Shown here piece after piece: positions 7,791 through 16,213 of a stretch of 64,000 nt of DNA. The stretch's first letter is position 1. Every line of letters begins with the position of its first letter. The stretch is from Clostridium psychrophilum (GTDB lineage: Bacteria > Bacillota > Clostridia > Clostridiales > Clostridiaceae): the NCBI RefSeq assembly GCF_018861705.1, contig NZ_JAHLEC010000001.1:124001-188000 (forward strand), in the 5' to 3' direction. The position numbers and the translations under genes were made by a program. The notes under the pieces are model-generated. The model was not told the origin of the DNA, did not search any database, and saw only the letters and a list, made by a program, of their open reading frames with translations.

Positions 7791-9200
7791 TTACATTGGA
7801 ATGTTTTTCTGATGTTCATCAATAACTTTCCCGTATTCATCAATTACCTTTATTGGGTCATTATCTATTTCATCAAGGTTATCATCCCATAAATATTTTT
7901 TTGTTTCACTAACAATTACAGGACTAAGTAATATTAAAGCAATTAAATTTGGAATAGCCATTAATCCATTAAATAAATCTGCTAAGTCCCAAACTAAATT
8001 AAGTGAGAACACTGAACCTACAAAAACAAATATAACCCAAAATATTTTATAAGGAACAATTGCCTTTTTACCAAGTAAGTACTCAATTGCCTTTTCTCCA
8101 TAGTATGACCAACCAAGTATAGTTGAAAATACAAATGTTAAAAGCCCTATTGTTAAAATTATAGGTCCTACAACTGGTATCGCTGCAAATGCTCCTTTAG
8201 TAAGTGCAGCACCCTTTACACCTTCCTGCCACAAACCCGAATTCACAATAACTAAACCTGTCATTGCACACACAACAACTGTGTCCCAAAAAGTCCCTGT
8301 TGCAGAAACAAGTGCTTGCTTAACAGGATTTCTTGTTTTAGCTGCTGCTGCAACTATCGGTGCACTACCAAGACCAGATTCATTTGAGAAAAGTCCCCTT
8401 GACACACCATATCTCATCGCCATCATAATTCCTGCTCCTGCAAAACCTCCAACAGCCGCCTGAGGTGAAAAGGCATCCTTAAATATTAATACTATTGTGC
8501 TACCAATTGTTTTATATCCTATTGCTAGAATAATAATACATCCAATAACATAGAATATAGCCATGAATGGAACTAAAACATCACACACCTTAGCTATTTT
8601 CTTAATCCCACCTAAGATAACAACTGCTACTAATAAAGCTATTACAATTCCTGTAATCCAAGTTGGAATTTTAAATGTTTCATATACCATTGATGATACT
8701 GAGTTTGCTTGTACCATACATCCAATACCGAAAGCTGCAATACTTGTAAAGAATGCAAATAACATTCCAGCCCATCTTGCATGAAGTCCATGTTCTAAAA
8801 CATACATAGGCCCACCTACCATGCTACCGTCCTTAGTTTGAACACGATATTTAACAGATAGTAAAGACTCAGAATACTTTGTAGCTATCCCAAAAACACC
8901 TGTTAACCAACACCAAAGAACTGCGCCTGGGCCTCCAAGACCAACTGCTGTAGCAACACCAACTATGTTCCCAGTTCCAATAGTTGCTGCAAGTGCAGTT
9001 GTTAAAGCACTAAATTGACTTACATCGCCCACACCATAATCATCTTTCGTTACTGAAATCTTTATAGCCTTAAATATATATTTTTGAATGAATTTTAGCC
9101 TAAATGTTAAAAATAAATGTGTTCCAAACAATAAAACAATAAGTGGTATGCCCCATACCCATCCATCAATTTGGGTAACTAACTTTGCGAATGATTCCAT
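7791..9200 (-). CDS. Alanine/glycine:cation symporter (AGCS family)
   Basis: Sodium-coupled uptake of alanine or glycine across the cytoplasmic membrane. The 469 residues carry about 10-11 hydrophobic segments and the AGCS signatures TLAATIGTGNIVGVATAV-like near residue 70, GGPGAVLWCWLTG near 90, GGPMYVLEHG near 125, and RYGVSRGLFSNESGLGSAPI near 265-285. The ATG at 9200 is preferred over the adjacent upstream TTG because GAGGGGG lies 8 bp before it. The stop codon TAA is followed at once by the structured repeat 7637-7789, so the repeat would form the 3' end of this mRNA. No glycine riboswitch was seen upstream. Whether alanine, glycine or another substrate is carried is not resolved. Confidence 0.92.
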   Translation of the reverse strand: MESFAKLVTQIDGWVWGIPLIVLLFGTHLFLTFRLKFIQKYIFKAIKISVTKDDYGVGDVSQFSALTTALAATIGTGNIVGVATAVGLGGPGAVLWCWLTGVFGIATKYSESLLSVKYRVQTKDGSMVGGPMYVLEHGLHARWAGMLFAFFTSIAAFGIGCMVQANSVSSMVYETFKIPTWITGIVIALLVAVVILGGIKKIAKVCDVLVPFMAIFYVIGCIIILAIGYKTIGSTIVLIFKDAFSPQAAVGGFAGAGIMMAMRYGVSRGLFSNESGLGSAPIVAAAAKTRNPVKQALVSATGTFWDTVVVCAMTGLVIVNSGLWQEGVKGAALTKGAFAAIPVVGPIILTIGLLTFVFSTILGWSYYGEKAIEYLLGKKAIVPYKIFWVIFVFVGSVFSLNLVWDLADLFNGLMAIPNLIALILLSPVIVSETKKYLWDDNLDEIDNDPIKVIDEYGKVIDEHQKNIPM

Positions 9201-9344
9201 CAATATCCCCCTCTAATTTGTTTATAGAAGCTATTATATAATAAATTCATTGTTAAATCAATTTAAATATTTTGACAAATGACTTTAAATTTTTTTATAT
9301 CATTCATTTGCTCATTTATTATCTCATATGCTAACATTATAAAA

Positions 9345-9378
9345 AAAACTCCTAAGCCTCATGCCTCGGAGTTTTCGT
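9345..9378 (-). terminator. Terminator of the glycosyltransferase-like gene
   Basis: On the minus strand AAAACTCC and GGAGTTTT, with inner GAGGC/GGCTT pairing, form a hairpin ending in eight T. It lies about 40 bp past the stop codon at 9419. Confidence 0.85.
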
Positions 9379-9418
9379 AATTTTCTTATTATATATGTAT
9401 TAAATTTATGCTATACTT

Positions 9419-10666
9419 TTATGTACGTTTTGAAAAATGTTTCATTATCTTTGCCCAAATTCTTTGAGTTTCAATAAATTCTCCATAATGCTTTTCAACA
9501 TTTTTATTATATTTTTCAAGTTCTGATAGAATATTCATAAATTCAGGTTTGCCAAAGTATTTACAAATTTTAGGCAGCGAAACCTTTAGTTCTTCCCTCA
9601 TCACATTAATCTTATCCTCATATTCATCTGGATGTGTTATATAAAGAAGTAATGGTTTATACCTAATCCACCCTATACAGGTCTTGTAAAAACGAGTTTT
9701 AACTTTCTCCGTATCAGCCCTTATAAACTTTAGCTTTATAGGAAGAACTCCTTCTAATAAATGGTTATATGTAGAAAATCCATCATGAAATGTATAACAT
9801 GGAACACGTAAAACTTTCCTATTGCTTAAACAAGTACTTAAAAATGTGTCCTCTCCTCTTGCCCCTGGTGGATTATAAAACGGAAAAACACGCTCGGGCT
9901 TAGTAAGGTTGATACACAAATTAGCACCTGAAATAAATTTTGAATGATTTACTTCCTTTACCTCCACAGCATCATGACTAGTTAGTATCTTTGTATCCGC
10001 ATACGTTATTCCACCATTTTTCATAACTGCTTTTAACTTATCCCATTTAACAATATCATTACTGATAGCTTCAATAAATGAACGGAAATCTCCTTCAGTC
10101 ATTGTATCATTAAATTCCATATATGGTATTGGTGATATATAACCACAATGATGTCCATGAGTAATGTCGGCATTTTTAATATTTTTAAGATGTTCTGATA
10201 AAACAAACTGACCTCCCCATATAGCAGAGTCACGAGTATTTGTTACTGCCATAGGATATTCGTCATCATCTAGAAATACTAAGTAATCCATATGACTTTT
10301 TATAGCATTATATAAAACAGCATTACGCTTAGCTGCATACCCCTTGCCGAAAATCATTTGAGTTTCATCGAAACTAAGAACATTTTCCCTAATTAAATAA
10401 TCAACTTCCTCTTTATTAGCAACGCTTCCAATAAACTTGCTACTATCAATCTTCTTGACTAAATCTGGATGCACATTAGTGTAATCCGTTATTTTAGTTT
10501 TATTATAATGAAGATCATATGCAACAAAAAGATTTAAACTAATCCGCTCATTTTCAACTAGTCCAGATTCCTCCCAATTGTTTATATTGGTTCTAAGCAC
10601 CTTTTGAAAACTCTTTCTCCCAGTGGCAAATCCTATTCCAATTTTATATTCTTTTACCTTCTGCAT
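9419..10666 (-). CDS. GT-A-fold glycosyltransferase-like protein
   Basis: A 415-residue soluble protein with no signal peptide or membrane segment. The first half resembles a family 2-type nucleotide-sugar transferase: an N-terminal Rossmann-like strand, then GYAAKRNAVLYNA near residue 109-121 and the metal-binding acidic motif LDDDEYP at 132-138. A second acidic patch PPGARGEDTFLSTCL near residue 285-300 resembles the acceptor/catalytic ED motif of GT2 enzymes. The last 100 residues are charged and family-specific. RBS AAAAGGGAGAGAAA precedes the ATG. It is flanked by its own terminator and a weak upstream promoter (TTGTGA, 19 bp, TATAAT), so it appears monocistronic. Donor and acceptor are unknown; no capsule or teichoic-acid cluster surrounds it. 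Confidence 0.65.
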   Translation of the reverse strand: MQKVKEYKIGIGFATGRKSFQKVLRTNINNWEESGLVENERISLNLFVAYDLHYNKTKITDYTNVHPDLVKKIDSSKFIGSVANKEEVDYLIRENVLSFDETQMIFGKGYAAKRNAVLYNAIKSHMDYLVFLDDDEYPMAVTNTRDSAIWGGQFVLSEHLKNIKNADITHGHHCGYISPIPYMEFNDTMTEGDFRSFIEAISNDIVKWDKLKAVMKNGGITYADTKILTSHDAVEVKEVNHSKFISGANLCINLTKPERVFPFYNPPGARGEDTFLSTCLSNRKVLRVPCYTFHDGFSTYNHLLEGVLPIKLKFIRADTEKVKTRFYKTCIGWIRYKPLLLYITHPDEYEDKINVMREELKVSLPKICKYFGKPEFMNILSELEKYNKNVEKHYGEFIETQRIWAKIMKHFSKRT

Positions 10667-10783
10667 TTTCTCTCTCCCTTTTGCGCGAAACTAATGGCAA
10701 ATTATATCTCTACTATATATTATAACATATAAAACATGTTTTATCACAAATAGCATTAGTGCTTTGACTCCTCTAATATCTTT

Positions 10784-12178
10784 TTATAATTTACGTGAAA
10801 TTCTTGTAACACACTCGATATGAGCCGTCTGTGGAAACATATCTACTGGTTGAATCTCGATAGTATTATAACCAAGTTCATCTAAAATTCCTAAATCACG
10901 AGCTAAAGTACCCGGATCACAAGAAACATAAACAATTGTTTTAGGCTTCATTTTACTGATAGATTCAAGAAAGGTTTTTTCACAACCCTTTCTTGGTGGA
11001 TCAACTATAACTACATCTACATTTACACCCTCACAAATAAGATTTGTTATAACTTTCTCAGCGTCTCCAACTATAAATTCAGTATTATCTACCTCGTTTT
11101 CTTTAGCATTTTTTTTAGCATTTGAAATAGCATCAGATACTATTTCTATTCCATACACCTTTTTAGCCTTTTGAGATAAAAATAAGGATATTGTTCCTGT
11201 ACCACAATATGCGTCAAGTACCACTTCTCCACCATTTAAGTTAGCATACTCTAGTGCCTTGCTATACAATACATCTGTTTGAATTGAATTAACTTGAAAA
11301 AATGATAATGGAGAAACTTCAAATTTAAATTTTCCTATGTAGTCTGTTATAGTATCTTTACCCCAAAGTGTTATGTTATGTAATCCCAATATTACATTTG
11401 TTTTTTCACTATTAACATTTTGTATAATACTTACAATACCTTTAATCTTTTTAGTAATTAAAGTTACAAATTCCTCTTTATGTGGAAGTATTTCACCATT
11501 AGTAACCAAAACAACCATAACTTGCCCTGTCTTAAATCCGCGTCGTATCATAATATGTCTTAGAATGCCTCCATGATTTTCTTCAGTATAAGTCTCAATA
11601 TCAAATTTTTTTATCCACTGCTTTGTAAGTTTTACTACAACATCTGCAACTTTGTCCTGAATATGGCACACCTGCATATTTATTATCTCATGGCTTCTTG
11701 CTGCGTAAAACCCAATTTTCACAACCTCATCATTGTTAGACACAGGCAATTGAACTTTATTTCTATAATTATATGGATTTTCCATTCCCAGTGTTGGGTG
11801 CACTATAACTTTATCTAATTTTCCTATTCTATTTACAGCCTGCATTACTCTATTAGTTTTAAAATCTAACTGTGATTCGTAGTCTATATGTTGCACATTG
11901 CAACCTCCACAATTTTTATATATACTACAAATTGGATTTACTCTACTTATAGATTCTTCAATTACCTCTAGTAATTTACCAAAAGCAAACCTTTTAGATA
12001 CTTTGACTATTTTTATTTTCACCTTTTCCCCTACAATAGCCCCCGCAACAAAAACGGTAAAATTATCTATCTTACCTACTCCTTCACCTTCATACCCCAT
12101 ATTGTCTATAGTCATTATATAATCCATGTTTTTTTCAACAGGAATAACGTAATTTTCAAATTTTCTCTTACTCTTCAT
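10784..12178 (-). CDS. rlmD: 23S rRNA (uracil-C5)-methyltransferase, RlmD/RumA family
   Basis: SAM-dependent methylation of a uridine in 23S rRNA. Domains in order: N-terminal TRAM RNA-binding domain (about 10-70), an iron-sulfur cluster set [10 protein letters not shown] with a fourth Cys further on in VCHIQD, an insertion domain, and the methyltransferase with [13 protein letters not shown] (SAM loop), [11 protein letters not shown] and the nucleophile loop [13 protein letters not shown]. The ATG at 12178 with GAGAGGAGAAATA is preferred to an upstream TTG. Clostridia often have several TrmA/RlmD/RlmCD paralogues, so the exact target (U1939, U747 or both) is uncertain. It is adjacent to but probably not co-transcribed with the glycosyltransferase-like gene. 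Confidence 0.9.
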   Translation of the reverse strand: MKSKRKFENYVIPVEKNMDYIMTIDNMGYEGEGVGKIDNFTVFVAGAIVGEKVKIKIVKVSKRFAFGKLLEVIEESISRVNPICSIYKNCGGCNVQHIDYESQLDFKTNRVMQAVNRIGKLDKVIVHPTLGMENPYNYRNKVQLPVSNNDEVVKIGFYAARSHEIINMQVCHIQDKVADVVVKLTKQWIKKFDIETYTEENHGGILRHIMIRRGFKTGQVMVVLVTNGEILPHKEEFVTLITKKIKGIVSIIQNVNSEKTNVILGLHNITLWGKDTITDYIGKFKFEVSPLSFFQVNSIQTDVLYSKALEYANLNGGEVVLDAYCGTGTISLFLSQKAKKVYGIEIVSDAISNAKKNAKENEVDNTEFIVGDAEKVITNLICEGVNVDVVIVDPPRKGCEKTFLESISKMKPKTIVYVSCDPGTLARDLGILDELGYNTIEIQPVDMFPQTAHIECVTRISRKL

Positions 12179-12323
12179 TATTTCTCCTCTCAACTACTAC
12201 CTATAGCATTTTTCTATATTAAAGGCATCCTTGAAAAAATAAATAGTCTTAAATCCTAGTATATTGACTAGTTATTTTTACGAAGATGCCTGTTAGAACA
12301 ATTTTACTTATTAATTCAAAATT

Positions 12324-12686
12324 CTATTTTTCCTTAAAAGTTTCACATTCTGTTTTTACACTACTCACAGCACCAATACCATTCACCATAATATTTTCTG
12401 CAGCGCATATTTTTTTTGAATTATGCATGCAATTAATAGCATCACATCTAATACTTGGACTCATCTCTATAGTATCGTTATTAAATACTTGTTTAATTTC
12501 ACCAACTACATTCATATTAAGTACATTGTTAATTGAATTTTTTAATCCCTTTTGAGAAAATGTTTCACATTGTGTTGCTTCAGTTGTATAAGCCTTCACG
12601 CCCGAGATATTGATAGTACTCGCAGAGCAAATCCCTGACATATTATTAACACAATTCGTTGCAGTACAACTTAAAGTTCCTTTCAT
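12324..12686 (-). CDS. Twin DUF1540 Cys-rich protein
   Basis: A 120-residue protein made of two copies of a roughly 40-residue DUF1540 unit. Each has the Cys pattern C-x4-C-x6-C and a C-terminal CETF: first copy LSCTATNCVNNMSGICSA...QCETF (residues 6-43), second copy IRCDAINCMHNSKKICAA...ECETF (about 78-117). DUF1540 proteins are small, probably metal-binding, and common in spore-forming Firmicutes; their role is not established. RBS GGAGGGATAAAT precedes the ATG. It stands alone between rlmD and pyk. The linker between the units is rich in Asn and Val and has no recognisable motif. Confidence 0.82.
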   Translation of the reverse strand: MKGTLSCTATNCVNNMSGICSASTINISGVKAYTTEATQCETFSQKGLKNSINNVLNMNVVGEIKQVFNNDTIEMSPSIRCDAINCMHNSKKICAAENIMVNGIGAVSSVKTECETFKEK

Positions 12687-12846
12687 ATTTATCCCTCCGA
12701 CTATTTATTTTTAATTATAATTTGCGACTTATGCTTTTATTATACTATACATAAGAAAATTTACATAATAAATATCATCTTTTGTCTTAATTTGTAATAG
12801 AACGTACAAACCTAGAGATTAAAAACGTATATAAGAAATCTATTTC

Positions 12847-12894
12847 TTTAATAACATTTTGGAAGCTGTTGCAGCTACCCAGGAGCTGATTTAA
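12847..12894 (-). repeat. Structured repeat, short internally deleted copy (subfamily B)
   Basis: Minus-strand TTAAATCAGCTCCTGGGTAG is joined directly to CAGCTTCCAAAATGTTATTAAA: the two element ends without the middle. A small stem AGCTG/CAGCT closes it. Confidence 0.75.
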
Positions 12895-12903
12895 TCTCAA
12901 ATA

Positions 12904-12930
12904 AAAAAAGCATCATATAGATGCTTAAAA
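12904..12930 (-). terminator. Second hairpin terminator downstream of pyk
   Basis: AAGCATC/GATGCTT over an ATATA loop, ending in seven T on the minus strand. It comes about 100 bp after the main pyk terminator, so it is either a backup or the end of a short separate transcript from the 12.93-13.02 kb spacer. Confidence 0.65.
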
Positions 12931-13022
12931 GAATCAGTTGCCATGTTATTTGCTTGTACTTTTAATTATAACCATATTTTATTAAATTATACACACATAT
13001 AACAATTATTTATGATTTTTTA

Positions 13023-13058
13023 TAAAAAAAATGATTGCCATTATTAGGCAATCATTTT
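13023..13058 (-). terminator. Main terminator of pyk
   Basis: Nine-bp stem ATGATTGCC/GGCAATCAT with a 7-nt loop and a run of eight T on the minus strand, starting about 10 bp past the pyk stop. Confidence 0.88.
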
Positions 13059-13065
13059 TAATATT

Positions 13066-14826
13066 TTAGTATTTTATATTAGCTCGGCCACTGTATACAA
13101 GACCTCTGCCTGCGTCCATTGTTATGAATGAACCTGTTTTAATAATTTCTACTGCGCCTATTGCCTTACGTATTATTGGAACTGATTTTGATGTAGCTTC
13201 AATAACAACATTTGATAGATGTGCATAATCTTCTACAATAATTCCTGAAACTCTATCAAATAAATCAATATATTCTGCATCTAATTTCTTAACAACTAAA
13301 ATGTCACCATCATTCATGATGTCACTTGCTTCTTTTGCATTTTCAACATAAAGAGCAGTTCCACAAGCTGATGCAGATATATTTCCCTTACCTTGTACTA
13401 AAATATCCCCAACAATATGAACTTTCATCATATTTGTGCTACCTACATAATTTACTGGGATTCCAGCAGCAATAACTACTAAATCTCCTTTTTCTACATA
13501 TCCTGATTCTAATGCGATATCTGTAGATTTCTCTATAAGTTCATCTGTAGATTTTGCTTTCTGTGTACATATTGCAATTACACCCCAGTTTAATGCTAAG
13601 CTTCTAGCTACAGCTTCATAAGGAGTTACAGCAATAACTGGACATTCTGGTCTATAAGCTGAAACTTTTCTAGCTGTATTTCCACTTTGAGTAGCAGTAA
13701 TAATAGCTGATGCCTTAAGTTCCATTGCAGTGCTACAAGTAGCTAAACTAATAGCATTTGGTACATTTTGAGAATGAACTGCTTTTTTCTTATTTAAGTT
13801 TTCTTCGTAGTTAAGAGCATCCTCAGCAGTTTGTGCTATTTTAGCCATTATTGAAACAGCTTCAATAGGGTATTTACCATTAGCAGTTTCACCACTAAGC
13901 ATTATAGCATCTGTACCATCAAAAATAGCATTGGCTATGTCTGAAGCTTCAGCTCTAGTAGGTCTTGGATTTCTAATCATAGAATCTAACATCTGAGTAG
14001 CTGTTACAACAGCCTTACCAGCAGCGTTGCATTTTTCAATAATCATTTTTTGAACTATTGGAACTTCTTCAGTAGGAATTTCTACTCCTAGATCTCCTCT
14101 GGCAACCATAACACCATCTGATAATTTAATAATATCATCGATATTATTAACTCCTTCTCTACTTTCAACCTTAGAGATTATTTGTACTTTTTCTCCACCA
14201 TTTTCACTAAGTATACGTCTTATATGTAATACATCTGATGCTTTTCTTACAAATGATGCTGCTACAAAATCAACACCTTGTTCACATCCGAATTTTAAAT
14301 CATCAATATCTCTTGGTGTAAGTGCAGGAAGATTTATTGAAACTCCAGGTACATTAACGCCTTTATGGTTACCTACCATACCAGTATTTGATACAACACA
14401 TTTTATTTTTTTACCTACAATTTTTACTACCTTAAGTCCAACTAAACCATCATCTATTAAGATAGTATCGCCAGCTTTAACATCTTTGTATAAATCTTCA
14501 TATGTTACTGAGCATATAGTTTCGTCTCCAATAACTTCTTCACCACAAACTACAGTAAATTCTGAACCTTCACTTAATTCTAATTTACCAGTTACAAAAT
14601 TTCCTGTTCTTATTTCTGGTCCCTTAGTATCAAGTATTATAGCAACTTGCTTATTAAGTTCTTTTCTAAGTGTTTTTACTGTATCCATTCTTGCTTTATG
14701 TTCTGCATGATCACCATGTGAGAAATTATGTCTTGAAGCATCCATACCTGCATTCATTAATGATTTAATTATTTCTTTAGTATCACTAGCTGGTCCTACT
14801 GTACATATAATTTTAGTCTTTTTCAT
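13066..14826 (-). CDS. pyk: Pyruvate kinase with extra C-terminal domain
   Basis: Converts PEP and ADP to pyruvate and ATP, the last step of glycolysis. N-terminal KTKIICTVGPAS, the catalytic IISKVESREGVNNID segment with its Lys, MVARGDLGVE, and KAVVTATQMLDSM give the classic pyruvate kinase signature (residues 1-470). The final 110 residues are the additional PEP-utiliser-like domain found in Bacillus and clostridial enzymes (GKGNISASACGTALYVENA onward), giving 586 residues in all. RBS AAGAGGAGTAATTT. It lies 77 bp downstream of pfkA in the same direction, the common Firmicute pfkA-pyk operon, and ends at a strong terminator. Confidence 0.97.
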   Translation of the reverse strand: MKKTKIICTVGPASDTKEIIKSLMNAGMDASRHNFSHGDHAEHKARMDTVKTLRKELNKQVAIILDTKGPEIRTGNFVTGKLELSEGSEFTVVCGEEVIGDETICSVTYEDLYKDVKAGDTILIDDGLVGLKVVKIVGKKIKCVVSNTGMVGNHKGVNVPGVSINLPALTPRDIDDLKFGCEQGVDFVAASFVRKASDVLHIRRILSENGGEKVQIISKVESREGVNNIDDIIKLSDGVMVARGDLGVEIPTEEVPIVQKMIIEKCNAAGKAVVTATQMLDSMIRNPRPTRAEASDIANAIFDGTDAIMLSGETANGKYPIEAVSIMAKIAQTAEDALNYEENLNKKKAVHSQNVPNAISLATCSTAMELKASAIITATQSGNTARKVSAYRPECPVIAVTPYEAVARSLALNWGVIAICTQKAKSTDELIEKSTDIALESGYVEKGDLVVIAAGIPVNYVGSTNMMKVHIVGDILVQGKGNISASACGTALYVENAKEASDIMNDGDILVVKKLDAEYIDLFDRVSGIIVEDYAHLSNVVIEATSKSVPIIRKAIGAVEIIKTGSFITMDAGRGLVYSGRANIKY

Positions 14827-14903
14827 AAATTACTCCTCTTGTGTTAATTATTTTGTGTTAATTTATTATAAATCTCTCTTGTTAAAATAACTTAGCTAAC
14901 AAA

Positions 14904-15863
14904 TTAATAAGAAAGAATTTTTGACATTTCATAAAGTTCTTCATTAAATTTTCTTGGCATTTCTATTGCTTCATTGATGTCTTCATCAACTATTTTGCCT
15001 TCTTTCATGCCAATAACTCTTCCTGATCTACCTTCTATAAGCACATTTACAGCTTCTACACCCATTTTAGAGGCAAGCATTCTATCAAATGCACTTGGAC
15101 TTCCACCTCTTTGAATATGACCAAGTATTGTAGCTCTTGATTCAATTCCTGTTATTTCTTCCACTTGCTTTGCAAGCTCATTTGCTCCGCCTACACCCTC
15201 AGCAAGGATTATTAGATTGTGCATTTTTCCTCTTAATTTTCCTTCAAATATATTTTTGCACAAACCATCTATTTCATACCCTTTTTCAGGAATGATTACT
15301 TCTTCAGCTCCTCCACCAATACCAGCATATAAAGCTATATCTCCACAATTTCTTCCCATTACTTCAACTACACTAATTCTTTCATGAGAACTTGAAGTAT
15401 CTCTTATTTTGTTTATAGCATCAAGCACTGTATTTAATGCTGTATCAAACCCTATAGTATATTCAGTGTAAGGTAAGTCATTATCAATAGTTCCTGGTAT
15501 ACCTACAGTTGCAATACCAAGTTCTGATAAAAGTTGTGCTCCTGCGAAAGAACCATCTCCACCAATTACTACAAGTCCGTCAATACCAAATACTCTTAGC
15601 ACATTAACTGCCTTTTTTCTTCCAGCTTCAGTTTTAAATTCTTCGCATCTAGCAGTTCTAAGAATAGTTCCACCTCTATGAATTATATCTGAAACAGAAT
15701 GTCTATCCATATCAAATATTTCACCATTTATAAGTCCACTATATCCTCTTTTTACGCCCATAACTCTTATGCCTTTAAATATGGCCATTCTAACTACTGC
15801 CCTAATGGCTGCGTTCATTCCAGGTGCATCGCCACCACTTGTTAATACCGCAATTGTATTCAT
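14904..15863 (-). CDS. pfkA: ATP-dependent 6-phosphofructokinase
   Basis: Phosphorylates fructose 6-phosphate; the committed step of glycolysis. The 319 residues match the allosteric bacterial enzyme: [15 protein letters not shown] near 10-24, [10 protein letters not shown] near 100, catalytic PGTIDNDLP near 124-132, [10 protein letters not shown] near 162-171 and [16 protein letters not shown] near 245-260. The ATG at 15863 follows GAGGAGGAATGTTTT; an in-frame extension to 15902 lies in the leader and is not supported. It is co-transcribed with pyk. A 150-nt leader with two dyads, one resembling the half-site of CggR operators, precedes it, suggesting sugar-phosphate-responsive control. Confidence 0.97.
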   Translation of the reverse strand: MNTIAVLTSGGDAPGMNAAIRAVVRMAIFKGIRVMGVKRGYSGLINGEIFDMDRHSVSDIIHRGGTILRTARCEEFKTEAGRKKAVNVLRVFGIDGLVVIGGDGSFAGAQLLSELGIATVGIPGTIDNDLPYTEYTIGFDTALNTVLDAINKIRDTSSSHERISVVEVMGRNCGDIALYAGIGGGAEEVIIPEKGYEIDGLCKNIFEGKLRGKMHNLIILAEGVGGANELAKQVEEITGIESRATILGHIQRGGSPSAFDRMLASKMGVEAVNVLIEGRSGRVIGMKEGKIVDEDINEAIEMPRKFNEELYEMSKILSY

Positions 15864-15879
15864 AAAACATTCCTCCTCA

Positions 15880-15917
15880 TAGTTCTCTAGGAGAGCAAAC
15901 AATTATAAATTGTTCAT
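15880..15917 (+). repeat. Small palindromic module in the pfkA leader
   Basis: TAGTTCTCTAGGAG followed by AACAATT-ATA-AATTGTT (15898-15914). The same pairing of TAGTTCTCT and an ATAACAATT palindrome occurs at 38195-38232, 62312-62348 and, reversed, 38406-38445. In the pfkA mRNA it would form a hairpin just upstream of the RBS. Confidence 0.6.
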
Positions 15918-15931
15918 CTCTTCTGCACCGC

Positions 15932-15949
15932 CGGGACAAATTTTGTCCC
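15932..15949 (-). promoter_or_regulatory. Candidate operator dyad in the pfkA leader (CggR-like half-site)
   Basis: GGGACAAA-T-TTTGTCCC is an 8+8 bp perfect dyad in an AT-rich leader, about 75 bp upstream of pfkA and downstream of its promoter. It contains CGGGAC-N6-TGTC, the published unit of CggR operators; the second unit of a full CggR operator is not clearly present. Confidence 0.45.
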
Positions 15950-16022
15950 AGGATGGCTAGAATATATTCATGTCTGCTAACAAAAACATTACTACTAATT
16001 AAAAATATTCTTATAGTCTAAT

Positions 16023-16049
16023 ATTATACAAAATTCTTAAATTATTCAA
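16023..16049 (-). promoter_or_regulatory. Probable pfkA-pyk promoter
   Basis: TTGAAT (16044-16049) and TATAAT (16023-16028) on the minus strand with a 15-bp spacer, slightly short. Transcription would begin near 16015, giving a leader of about 150 nt. Confidence 0.45.
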
Positions 16050-16213
16050 CATAATATGTGAAAAAAATATTTTTTTTTGATAAACAATCTATAATCGGAA
16101 TACTGTAAACCTTTTTAATGGATAAATACGGTATAAATGCTGTTTTCCAACTATTGTATCTCTATTAACTACATTTATAATAATAACATTTTTTGCTGTA
16201 GTTAACAAAGATT

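Noticed and set aside
9204-9344. Glycine riboswitch upstream of the AGCS symporter
   Set aside because: No conserved core or tandem aptamer-like fold could be recognised in the spacer.
12930-13020. Small RNA gene between the two terminators after pyk
   Set aside because: A TATAAT-like element and a terminator exist, but no conserved fold or clear -35 supports a separate transcript.
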